A stretch of 64,000 nt of DNA. Source: Hawksworthiomyces lignivorus (Eukaryota > Ascomycota > Sordariomycetes > Ophiostomatales > Ophiostomataceae). Within the stretch, counting starts at the first letter, position 1. The number at the start of each line of letters is the position of its first letter. Below the pieces are notes generated by a model, which saw only the letters and a list, made by a program, of their open reading frames with translations, was not told the DNA's origin and made no database searches. The stretch covers positions 1 to 64,000 of the forward strand of contig NTMA01000013.1 in assembly GCA_002917075.1 (NCBI GenBank), read 5' to 3'. The translations under genes and the position numbers were made by a program. Shown piece by piece: positions 41,241 through 50,721 of the stretch.

Positions 41241-41344
41241 TTCTTTAACCCCCTACCAACTTTTTTTACCCCCCTACCAACTTCTTTAATCCCCTACCAG
41301 CTTCTATTACCCCCCTACTAGCTTTTTTTATCCCCCTGCCAGCT
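41241..41344 (-). repeat. Minisatellite array, inverted (5 units)
   Basis: Five units of the same consensus in the opposite orientation (ccccctaccaactttttt and variants, ending tatccccctgccagct). With the forward array 295 nt upstream it forms an inverted repeat able to fold into a large cruciform. Confidence 0.85.
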
Positions 41345-41650
41345 GAGACCCTATTATCTCTAATGTTTCCAATGGGACTATGAGAAATCTCACACGGTCT
41401 ACCTACTGTAGGTTTAAACCAGTAATATTCTCACAATACTTTCACACCACATTACAGTCTGTGACAGAAGAAGCTATACCTAATCCAGCGCCTGTCAAAA
41501 TCTAGCGCGGAGCGCCACTGCTCGCTAATCAGTTTTAATGGAGCTAATCGACATTTTGACGAACTCCTCGCATGCCAACTGCTAGGCCGATTTCACTTGC
41601 TCCACACGACCCAGCCCTGGGGACTGGCGCCAGCCGGAGACAGCTTGGTG

Positions 41651-43585
41651 ATGGCGCCGTTTCAATATCAGCCACTGAAGAACCCGCACACGGAAATCCG
41701 ATTGCTGGATCTGTCCAACGGCCGGGGCCGCCTGCGAGGCTGGCTGAGACACGTCGACCTCCGGGCGGTTAAGAGGGAATACGATGCCCTGTCTTACTGC
41801 TGGGGAAAGCAGACGAAGCGAGTCCCCATAATCATCAACGATTGCACCTGGTCGATTGGCGAAAATCTCTACACGGCCCTGAAGAGCATCCAGAGGCAGC
41901 AAGGCGGGCTTACGATATGGGTCGATGCTCTCTGCATCAACCAAGATGACACGCAGGAGAAGAATGCCCAGGTTCCCAACATGCGGAACATTTACTTCAA
42001 CGGGAGGCGGACATTTGTGTGGCTCGGCATGCACGACTTCTGGACCGCAGCGGCTTTCCGGGAGATCAAGCTGGCAGCTGCGTGGGAAAAGAGGCACGGC
42101 CAGGGGCCGGCCGTGGTGGGCTGGTGGCAGTGGCGGCAGAGAAGCACGGGCTTCGAAGGGCACAACCAGAACCACCCGGAAGACGCAGACGGGCTCCTGA
42201 CGCGCATCATGGCCAGTTCCTCTTTCCTGGCCACGGTCGCCCAGCTGACCGTCTTCTACCGGCCGCTGTTCTCACGGTGCTGGGTCGTGCAAGAGATCGC
42301 CATGTCGCGGTCCATCACCGTAGTGTGCGGAAAATACCACGTCGACTGGAACGACATGGAGCTGGCCTTCAAGGGCTCTGCCCGAGCCGGGCTCGGCAGC
42401 ATCAGCCCGCTCATCTCCATACGCCAGGGCCTCCACGACGAGAACAAGAGCCGCCTAGAGACCCTGCTCTGGAGAACCAACACGTTCCAGACGGCAGAGC
42501 CGCGGGACCGCATCTTTAGCCTCTCCGGGCTGGTCAACCAAGCAGCAGAAGCGGCCTCGGCAGGCCCTTCCCCCAGCGCCGCTCTGAGCGGGATACGCGT
42601 TGACTACGGTGCGAGCATCCGCGATGTCTATGTCGATGCGACAATGCAGTGCCTGGTGAGGACGGGAGACGCGGGGATCCTAGCCGCTAGTTTGGGCGTA
42701 CGACACACCGACCTTGGCGATTTCCCAACCTGGATGCTGAACCCGGCGCCGTCCGAGGATGCCCTGTCGGGCGAGAGCTTGTTTGCGTGGGCGATTGTCA
42801 GCGACGACGCCGGAGCTAGGAGAGGCGGGTGGGCGGCGACCGGTTCGTCTAGGTGCGCGCCGGAGCTCGACAGAGAGAACAGCCTCCTCGGGCTGCGGGG
42901 CATCATTGTCGACATCGTCGACCTTGTCGGCGCCGAGAGAGAGAACTTCCCCATCCCAGGCGGCCTGCGCGACAAAGCCAGGCACATCATGCTAGGGGCG
43001 AGCAACATAAAGTGCTACTTCCAGTGGCGGGCGTTCTCGGGCGTCGGGGCAGAGGAGTTCTACCGGGGAACGGAACAGACAACGCTGCAGGCGTTTCTCG
43101 AGATCATGTGTCCGCGGATGCCAACGGCAGACAAAGACGACGCGTCCGAGGCCGCGAAGCACTGGGAGCGCAGCCGGGAGTTCGACCACTTTGTGACGTC
43201 GACGTTTTCGTTCATGGAGCGGAGGATCCATGGCAAGATCACAAAACCAGAGATGGCGCGGATAATCGGCAAGAGCGCGCGGGTTGTGGGCGAGGCCAGC
43301 CTCGGAAAGAGGCAAGACGTGGCGGCGGCGGCCGACTTTGAGGGGAGCGACAACTTCTCGTCTGGCAGGCGCTTTCTCCGGACGAGGAAGGGCTACATTG
43401 GGCTAGGTGGATCTCTCGCAGCCGCCGGCGACAACGTCGTCCTCTTGGCCGGCTCAATGGCTCCATTTCTTATTCGGCCTTCGAGTCCGGGCCGCTACCA
43501 GGTGGTCAGCGATGCCTACTTCGTACAGATGATGAACGGAGAGCTATGGGATCCAGAAATATGTAGGATGATCTGGCTAGAATAG
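41651..43585 (+). CDS. HET-domain protein (heterokaryon incompatibility family)
   Basis: A 644-aa single-exon protein; the ATG at 41651 (MAPFQYQPLK) is the first in frame, the upstream 18 codons have none. HET domain motifs: EIRLLDL near 15, YDALSYCWG (44-52), LTIWVDALCINQDD (87-100), NMRNIYFNGRRTFVWLG after it, and FSRCWVVQEIAMSRSITVVC further on. Then TFQTAEPRDRIFSLSGL and DYGASIRDVYVDAT mark the standard post-HET region. HET proteins trigger growth arrest or cell death on non-self contact in several fungi; many family members have no tested role. No NLR partner gene lies within the window. Convergent with the FAD oxidoreductase 107 nt downstream. Confidence 0.9.
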   Translation: MAPFQYQPLKNPHTEIRLLDLSNGRGRLRGWLRHVDLRAVKREYDALSYCWGKQTKRVPIIINDCTWSIGENLYTALKSIQRQQGGLTIWVDALCINQDDTQEKNAQVPNMRNIYFNGRRTFVWLGMHDFWTAAAFREIKLAAAWEKRHGQGPAVVGWWQWRQRSTGFEGHNQNHPEDADGLLTRIMASSSFLATVAQLTVFYRPLFSRCWVVQEIAMSRSITVVCGKYHVDWNDMELAFKGSARAGLGSISPLISIRQGLHDENKSRLETLLWRTNTFQTAEPRDRIFSLSGLVNQAAEAASAGPSPSAALSGIRVDYGASIRDVYVDATMQCLVRTGDAGILAASLGVRHTDLGDFPTWMLNPAPSEDALSGESLFAWAIVSDDAGARRGGWAATGSSRCAPELDRENSLLGLRGIIVDIVDLVGAERENFPIPGGLRDKARHIMLGASNIKCYFQWRAFSGVGAEEFYRGTEQTTLQAFLEIMCPRMPTADKDDASEAAKHWERSREFDHFVTSTFSFMERRIHGKITKPEMARIIGKSARVVGEASLGKRQDVAAAADFEGSDNFSSGRRFLRTRKGYIGLGGSLAAAGDNVVLLAGSMAPFLIRPSSPGRYQVVSDAYFVQMMNGELWDPEICRMIWLE

Positions 43586-43692
43586 GCAATCATGCATGCC
43601 GGCAGGCAAGATGCCCGAGGCCGAATCCGGCCGTTCACTGCTTGTATCCGACGCAAACCTCTATGGTATCCGTGTCCGTTCCGAGCTTCCAA

Positions 43693-45189
43693 CTAATATC
43701 CCTTCCTCCCAAGCCCTGTTAAAGAACCAAAAATTGCAATGATGGCCTCGAATGGCCAGATTGACCTCCATCCCCCTACTTCCTCCTCCTGCACAGTCAC
43801 TAATTCCGTCCTCACTTTATCGTACGCATTCGGAAGATTCGTTGCGTGGTACTTGAGCCTCAGTGCATCGTAGTCCTCTCTAGGATAAATGCTCCAAAAC
43901 TCGCTCTCGGTGTAGAACGTCTGGGCGTACAGCCACTTGTAACCCCCTAGGTCCCGGACCACCTCCTCCAATCTCCGATTTGCCGCAACGGCTTCTGCGA
44001 CGCTATCTGGCGCCCTTCCCCACAGTCCGACATTGATCCACAGCTCGTCTGCTGCATCTTTATCTGATGCGCCACTCGGGGGCGACAGTTGAAAAATACC
44101 CCGGCCTGCATTCGGCCGCATGGGGCAGAGCCACAGCGGCCAGAGGCCGAACTCGAGCGCGGCGTACCCCACAAATACGTCCAGGTTCCTGCTGGGAATG
44201 CAGAGGTCCTGGATGACGGACTCGATCATGGAGCCGGTCGCGTGCAGCATGTTGAACAGGTCTCGGGTGTGCATGAAGCCGTCGAGGAGCCAGCGCGTGA
44301 ACCGGTTGAAGGGCAGGCCGAGGTAGTCAAACGAGTGCCGCGCGCACCAGAAGGCGCCGCGGTCGTACCGGAAGAGGTAGTCCTCGAGGGGGGCGACGTC
44401 GACCCAGCCCTCGGGCCGCGCCGCCAGCTTGTCCTGGACGTCGCAGAAGTACCAGTTGTCTCTGGCGCGCAGGTACCGCGCCGTGACCTTCTTCGGCGCA
44501 CCGCCGTCCTCGGCCAGCAGCTTCCCGGTTACGATCACGCCGGCGCTGTTGCTGAACAGGATGCCGTCGACGTACTCCCACGGGTAGCCGGTGTCGCCAG
44601 ACGTGGGCCTGCAAAACTCCTGGAGCTTGGCGGCAGCCTCCGTGGCGCTGTGGACCGGATGATAGCGAAGCTCGATGAGCTTGCTCTTGGCGGGGACGAG
44701 CTGCACCTCCAGGAGGGTGACGACGCCGAGGGTGCCAAATGCGCCGGCAGACCCGCTGAACAGGTCGGGCCGCTCTGCCTCGCTCGCCCAGACGATCTCG
44801 CCGCTGGCGAGGACGATCTCGACCCCGTTCACGATCCGGTCAAACGTACCACACCGGAAGCTGCTCGATTCGCCGCCCGTCCCAGCGAAAGCGCCGCCGG
44901 CAGTGATGCCTGGAAACTCCATCACGACGGGGGGCACGAGGCCGCTCTTGAGCGTCTCGGCCACGAGAGCGTCCATGGGAACGTTGGGCTCGACGAGGGC
45001 AATCTTGGTGTCGGCCCGTACTGAGAGGACATGGTTCAGCCTGCTGAGGTCGACAGTTGAGTCAGGCGACCGTGTCGCGTGGCGAGTGGTGTTTGTGCTG
45101 CCATGGTAAATTCGGAATGCCTTCTTCTGGTCGTAGAAGTCCTTGACCCTCTCTGAGATCTCCTTGACCGCGGCGTTGTGGTGGTCCAT
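43693..45189 (-). CDS. FAD-dependent oxidoreductase, DHCR24/DIMINUTO-like
   Basis: A 498-aa single-exon protein of the PCMH-type FAD-binding family related to delta(24)-sterol reductases. The FAD-binding core reads FPGITAGGAFAGTGGESSSF (92-111), then RCGTFDRIVNGVEIV, EIVWASEAERPDLFSGSAG, and AFGTLGVVTLLEVQLVPAKS. The C-terminal half contains WLCPMRPNAGRGIF and the ending signature TESEFWSIYPREDYDALRLK, typical of DHCR24/DWARF1 proteins. No N-terminal membrane anchor is evident, unlike plant and animal DHCR24, which fits the soluble fungal subgroup. It may reduce a sterol or another alkene; since ergosterol is made without DHCR24, the natural substrate in fungi is unclear. Its upstream region carries two short direct-repeat pairs. 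Confidence 0.85.
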   Translation of the reverse strand: MDHHNAAVKEISERVKDFYDQKKAFRIYHGSTNTTRHATRSPDSTVDLSRLNHVLSVRADTKIALVEPNVPMDALVAETLKSGLVPPVVMEFPGITAGGAFAGTGGESSSFRCGTFDRIVNGVEIVLASGEIVWASEAERPDLFSGSAGAFGTLGVVTLLEVQLVPAKSKLIELRYHPVHSATEAAAKLQEFCRPTSGDTGYPWEYVDGILFSNSAGVIVTGKLLAEDGGAPKKVTARYLRARDNWYFCDVQDKLAARPEGWVDVAPLEDYLFRYDRGAFWCARHSFDYLGLPFNRFTRWLLDGFMHTRDLFNMLHATGSMIESVIQDLCIPSRNLDVFVGYAALEFGLWPLWLCPMRPNAGRGIFQLSPPSGASDKDAADELWINVGLWGRAPDSVAEAVAANRRLEEVVRDLGGYKWLYAQTFYTESEFWSIYPREDYDALRLKYHATNLPNAYDKVRTELVTVQEEEVGGWRSIWPFEAIIAIFGSLTGLGRKGY

Positions 45190-45984
45190 GGTCTAAGTGG
45201 AGAGTGGAGAGAGGTATGGGTCTAGGGATGAGTTTGATGTAGGACTCAGTTTGGCTTTACCTTTTCTGCACGCAATTTGTCTGACCAGCTCAACCTCTGC
45301 TGCAGAGCTGCCTTAGCTCAGGCCTTGTGGCGCTGAAACCGTTATCAAATGGGCTGAAAGAGCTGTAGGGGCGGGGTCAACCAGTAATCAGCATGCTGCC
45401 CCACATTTCCCGTTGACAAGGCCGTTTTGCTGTGGCGGCCTCACCACCGTATCCAAACTTACATCTTACAACTGAGGCTTTGTGAGTGTGGCATTTACCT
45501 ACCTATCAATTTGGCGAGGTCTTAACAAGACTCCAAATTTGTGGCCTTTTTCGTCGCAAGGTGAAGTCATTTTAGTCGCAAGGTGTAGTCATTTTAGTGG
45601 CTGGGTTGAGTCGAAGAACCTGTCTACCTCGCTCTAAATGCCTGTAATAAAGGTTCGGGAACTAAGGTGCAGTTAAAGCATTAGCGTGCTGGGTCTGGTA
45701 TGTTCAGTACCAGTGCCCCGGTGGCTCAGGTTACATTCATTATTGTGGGCATATTGCTGTGGAATGGGGCGTGTGTCACTCTCTCATTTGACAATCGGTC
45801 GTTTCACTTTAGAAAGCAGGCAAGCAAGTGGCAGTTATGGTAAGGAGCGTATAAGTGAGTATTAAAGCTAAGGAGCGTATAAGTGAGTTGACAAAGGAAA
45901 AATACTATACTAAAACGAGCGTGTAAGGCAGGGTCCAGAATGTTCTCTGAAATCCGTCTTTTACTTTCACCGGTCTGAGGGGCC
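45190..45984. other. Intergenic with two pairs of direct repeats
   Basis: Two adjacent 22-nt units (tcgcaaggtg-a/t-agtcattttag) lie at 45554-45575 and 45576-45597, differing at one base. A perfect 20-nt direct repeat taaggagcgtataagtgagt lies at 45841-45860 and 45869-45888. No gene is recognised. The region is upstream of the FAD oxidoreductase and downstream of the repeat protein. Confidence 0.6.
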
Positions 45985-48900
45985 TCAAGAAAAGCTGATC
46001 CGAAGGCTTCCCTCGTTATCTGAAGAGGTGCCCTGGCTGGCGCTCATGACGCTGCCGTCAACGAAGTTAGACCCACCACCACCGCCAGACGGAAGGACCA
46101 CATAGCCGTTGGTGACTTGCCAGTACAGCGAGGCACCACTGCCGCCGCCGTAGTAGCCGCCACCGCCGCCGCCAGAACCGGACACGGTGTTGCTTGTACC
46201 CGGATACGGACTGGAGACGCCATCACCACCATTGTGGCCGTTGCCCGGGTTGCCCGTCTTGGCGGTTGTCGTGTACCCGGCGTATGTGCCACCCGCCCCA
46301 GGGCCGTCCGAGGTGCCCGCCTTGCCGCCGTAGGAGATACTGAGGTAGTGGCTTGTGTCCGGATCGTTCGGACCTCGGATAGACCAATTCATACCGTTCT
46401 GAGCTGCATTACCGTTGGGGCCACGGTAGTAGGCCCAATCATCGTCACTTCCAGGGGCCCAGTTGTTAGTAGTCTGAGAGAGGGCGATACACCCGCCGCC
46501 GCCGCCGCCTGCGACGACAAGCAGGGTGCTCCCGAGATACAGCGCCGAGGCAGCGCCTCCGCCACCAGAATCGTCGGACGCACCACCACCGTTACCATAG
46601 GCGCTAGTGCCTCCGACGTCTACCCCGCCGGCGCCACCGGCAATCGCGTTGATCGAGTCGCCAGGAGACACCAGCACATAACCGGAAATGGATGCGCCGA
46701 ACCCAGAGCCATAACCCCGCGCCGAGTCCGAGGAAGGCTCGCCGCCCGCACCGCCCACCACGGCAAACCACATGGTCTGCGCGCACTGCGGTGCCGAGAT
46801 CGTGCTCTGGACGCCGTTCGTTCCGTCGGCTGCAACAGTGTAGGTCGTCTGGGGGACGACACACGACGTGTAGTCGACCACGGTGGCTGTGCAGTCGGTG
46901 CAGCCCGACGACGGCAGGATTGTGGTATCGGTGCAAGACCCGCTTGTGCAGTCGTACGTGACTGTTGTAGTGGTAGTGGTCGGTCCTGGCGTCGTGTAGT
47001 CAATGACCGTTGCAGTGCATTCTGCCGTGCATCCTGATGAGGGCGGTACCGTCGTGTCAGTGCAGGAGCCACTCGTGCAATCTGACGTGACAGTGACCGT
47101 TGCCGTGGGAGACGTGGCCGGTACAGACGGCGTTGTGTAGTCGATGACCGTCGCCGTGCACTCCGTGCAGCCCGATGTAGGTGGCACCGTGGTCTCCGTG
47201 CAGAGCCCGGTAGAGCAGTCAGACGTGACGGTGACTGTGGCCGTATGCAATGATACCGACGGCGTCGTGTAGTCAATGACCGTAGCCGTACACGCCGTGC
47301 AGCCAGAAGTAGGCGGCACGGTCGTGTCGGTGCAGGATCCGCTCGCGCAGTCTGAAGTCACAGTTACAGTAGTCGTTTGTGGTCCCGGTGGTGTCGTGTA
47401 GTCGACCACAGTCTCCGTGCACTCTGTGCAGCCTGATGTTGGAGGGATTGTGGTATCGGTGCAAGAGCCGCTTGTGCAGTCTGACGTGACGGTGACTGTG
47501 GCTGTGTGCAGCGACGCCGACGGCGTCGTGTAGTCAATGACCGTCGCCGTGCACTCTGTGCAGCCAGATGTAGGCGGCACTGTGGTGTCAGTGCAAGAGC
47601 CACTTGTGCAGTCCGACGTAATGGTAACGGTAGCCGTCTGTGATTCAGACGGTGTCGTGTAGTCGATGACCGTAGCGGTGCACTCAGTGCAGCCAGATGA
47701 AGGTGGGACGGTTGTCTCGGTGCAGAGCCCGGTGGAGCAGTCCGATGTTACGGTGACGGTGGCTGTATGCAAAGACGCCGACGGCGTCGTGTAGTCGATA
47801 ACAGTAGCTGTGCACTCGGTGCAGCCAGATGTGGGTGGAACTGTGGTATCGGTGCAGAGCCCGTTAGAGCAGCCTGATGTGACGGTAACGGTAGCTGTGT
47901 GCGGCGACGCCGATGGTGTTGTGTAGTCAATGACCGTCGCTGTGCATTCTGTGCAACCAGATGTAGGCGGGACTGTGGTATCGGTGCAAGAGCCGCTTGT
48001 GCAGTCTGACGTAACAGTTACCGTAGCTGTGTTCAATGACGCCGACGGTGTCGTGTAGTCAATGACCGTAGCCGTGCATTCTGTGCAGCCCGACGATGGG
48101 GGGACGGTCGTTTCGGTGCAGAGCCCAGAGGAGCAGTCTGACGTAACAGTGACGGTGGCTGTATGCAACGATGCCGACGGCGTCGTGTAGTCGATAACAG
48201 TAGCTGTGCACTCAGTGCAGCCAGATGTGGGTGGAACTGTAGTTTCAGTGCAGAGTCCGCTAGAACAGTCTGACGTGACGGTGACAGTAGCTGTGTGCAA
48301 CGAAGCTGACGGCGTCGTGTAGTCAATGACCGTTGCCGTGCATTCTGTGCAGCCAGAAGATGGCGGAACAGTTGTTTCGGTGCAAAGCCCAGAGGAGCAG
48401 TCCGATGTGACGGTGACGGTGGCGGTATGGAGTGATGCCGATGGCGTCGTGTAATCTATGACTGTCGCTGTGCACTCGGTGCAGCCCGATGACGGTGGAA
48501 CGGTTGTTTCGGTGCAGAGCCCGGTGGAGCAGTCTGATGTGACAGTGACCGTGGCGGTGTGCAACGACGCCGACGGCGTCGTGTAATCAATCACCGTTGC
48601 TGTACAAGCTCCCGTGCATCCCGACGATGGTGGGACCGTCGTATCGGTGCAAGGGCCGCTTGTGCAGTCTGAAGTCACGGTTACGGTCGCTGTAGGTGGC
48701 GACGAGGGAGATGTGTAATCAATGACAGTAGCGGTGCAGTCTGCCGTGCAGCCGGACGATGGGGGGATCGTCGTATCAGAGCAAGCACCGCTCGTGCAGT
48801 CTGATGTAACAGTTACAGTCGCCGTGGGCGGCACAGACGGTGTGGTGTAGTCAATGACTGTCGCTGTGCACTCCGTGCAGCCCGGCGATGGCGGAATAGT

Positions 48901-50721
48901 TGTTTCGGTACAGACCCCAGAGGAGCAGTCCGATGTGACGGTGACGGTGGCGGTATGGAGTGATGCTGACGGCGTCGTATAATCGATGACCGTCGCCGTG
49001 CATTCTGTACATCCAGATGCAGGCGAAACGGTTGTTTCAGTGCAGAGCCCAGTGGAGCAGTCCGACGTGACGGTCACAGTGTCTGTGTGCAGCGACGCTG
49101 ACGGCGTCGTGTAGTCTATGACCGTCTTGGTACACGACCTAGTGCAGTTCCAGTACGGTGGAATCGTCGTGTCGACACAAGGAGCCGTGCCGCTGCACGT
49201 CGATGTGATTGTGGTGGTGACTGTGCCAAAGCGTGACGTTGAAGGCGTCGTATAGTCCACCACCGTCTCCGTGCACAACGTACAGCCCGGTGACGGCGGA
49301 AGCGTGGTGTCCGCGCAACCGGCCGCGTTAGTGCAGATTGATGTTACGGTCACTGTGTCCGTTGCTGGAGCGGACGGCGAAGGCGTGGTATAGTCTATAA
49401 CCGTAGCAGTGCAGGACGACGTGCAGCCAGGGGACGGTGGGAGCGTCGTGTCCACGCAACCAGTCGCGTCAGTGCAAGCCGTTCTAATCGTGGTCGTCGC
49501 CGTGCCAGGCATGGATGCTGATGGCGTGGTGTAGTCTATAACAGTAGCAGTACAGGAAGATGAACAGCCGGAAGACGGTGGAAGCGTGGTGTCTAAGCAG
49601 CCAGACGGGTTGGTGCAAGCTGATGTGACAGTGGTCGTAGCCGTGCCGGGGGCCGATGCTGGCGGTGTAGTGTAGTCAACAACCGTTACAGTGCAGTACG
49701 TGCAGCCAGATGACGGATACAGCGTTGTGTCAGCGCATGGCAAACTACCAGTGCACGTCGACGTCACAGTCACCGTCGCTGTCCCAGGGACCGACGCGGA
49801 CGGCGTGATGTAGTCAACGACGGTCGTCGTGCAGTCGACGCAGCCAGACGCCGGCGGGATCGTGGTGTCAACACAGACCGATTCCATGCAGAGAGATGTT
49901 ACCGTCGTGATTCCCGGCGTAGTGTATTCAACGACCGTTGTCGTGCACTCGGTGCAGCCAGGCGATGGCGGGAGGGTCGTCTCTACACACGTGCTGTTGC
50001 ACACGGACGTGACGGTGGTCACACCAGGCGGAGCTGGCGTAATGCTCGGGCCGCCGGGAAAGGTCACAACCGTCGTCTTGCAGTGGTCGCATCCGGGAGG
50101 CGGCAGAATTGTCGATGGAGAGCACGGCGGAGACTTTGTGCAAGTGCCGGCAACCGTCGTGACACCGGTCTGAGCGGGAGGACCACCCGGGTAGGTGATC
50201 ACAGTTACTGGGCAAGTCGTACATTCGGGCGGCGGGAGGAGGGTCACAGGCGTGCAGATATCCCTGGAGGGGCAGACTCCGCCAATCGTAGTCGTCTCGT
50301 AAGGACCTGGGGGATGCGTCACAACTGTGGCCGTGCAGGGCCTCGTGCAGTCTGTGGGCGGCAAGATTGTCGTGGGGCCGCACGCGCACATATTGGGGTT
50401 GGTACATGGTTCGGTCAATGTTGTGGTAATATCCGGCGGCCGTCCATGAGGCGGAACCGTTCCGAACATACACTCCGTGACGGTTCTGTTTGGTGAGCCA
50501 AAACATGCGTTTCATAAGGGGGAAAGGGCTAAGAACGGGTGTGAGATAGGGACAGCCAAAAAGAAGACTTACCGACTCATAGTAAAATCAGTCCTCACGT
50601 CTGAACAGATGCGCACCATAGGCTGGTACTCGACAATGATGTTTTCATAGTCACAGCCGTCTGCTCGGACAACCTTTTGCCCTAGAAGGGCAGCAAGACC
50701 CAGCAGAGGAACTGACCACAT
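45985..50721 (-). CDS. Giant secreted Cys/Thr/Pro repeat protein with glycine-rich C-terminus
   Basis: A 1549-aa protein from two exons (50721-50573 and 50485-45985; 87-nt phase 2 intron rejoining DFTMS-R-TVTECMFGT). Signal peptide MWSVPLLGLAALLG. From about residue 60 to 1250 there are 27 tandem units of 35-48 aa; the consensus holds TVTSDCSSGLCTETTVPPSS, then GC-TECTATVIDYTTP and a short variable hinge. Each unit has about four Cys and is rich in Thr, so it should be disulfide-knotted and O-glycosylated. Units 1-9 near the N-terminus are divergent while 10-26 are almost identical, pointing to recent expansion or conversion. The C-terminal 290 aa is a glycine-rich domain (VVGGAGGEP, LLVVAGGGGGG, GSGGGGGGYYGGGSG) resembling the bacterial and metazoan Gly-rich ligand-type fold. 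No GPI signal. Likely a wall or adhesin-like surface protein. Confidence 0.85.
46850..50440 (-). repeat. Intragenic tandem repeat array (27 units)
   Basis: DNA-level repeats of roughly 105-145 nt inside the giant secreted protein gene. Units between about 47,040 and 49,110 are most alike, e.g. the recurring words gacggcgtcgtgtagtc and gagcagtc(c/t)gacgtgac. Such arrays change length by recombination, as known for yeast adhesin genes; assembly collapse here is also possible. Confidence 0.85.

Larger units (their letters stand above)
39775..41650. other. Intergenic region with GC-rich hairpin island and inverted minisatellite arrays
   Basis: No protein gene is recognised. It holds a GC-rich island near 40545-40705 and two minisatellite arrays in opposite orientation, both listed separately. 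The rest is AT-rich. Confidence 0.6.

Noticed and set aside
44089..45024. 311-codon ORF antisense to the FAD oxidoreductase
   Set aside because: Shadow frame; the minus-strand protein has full family motifs.
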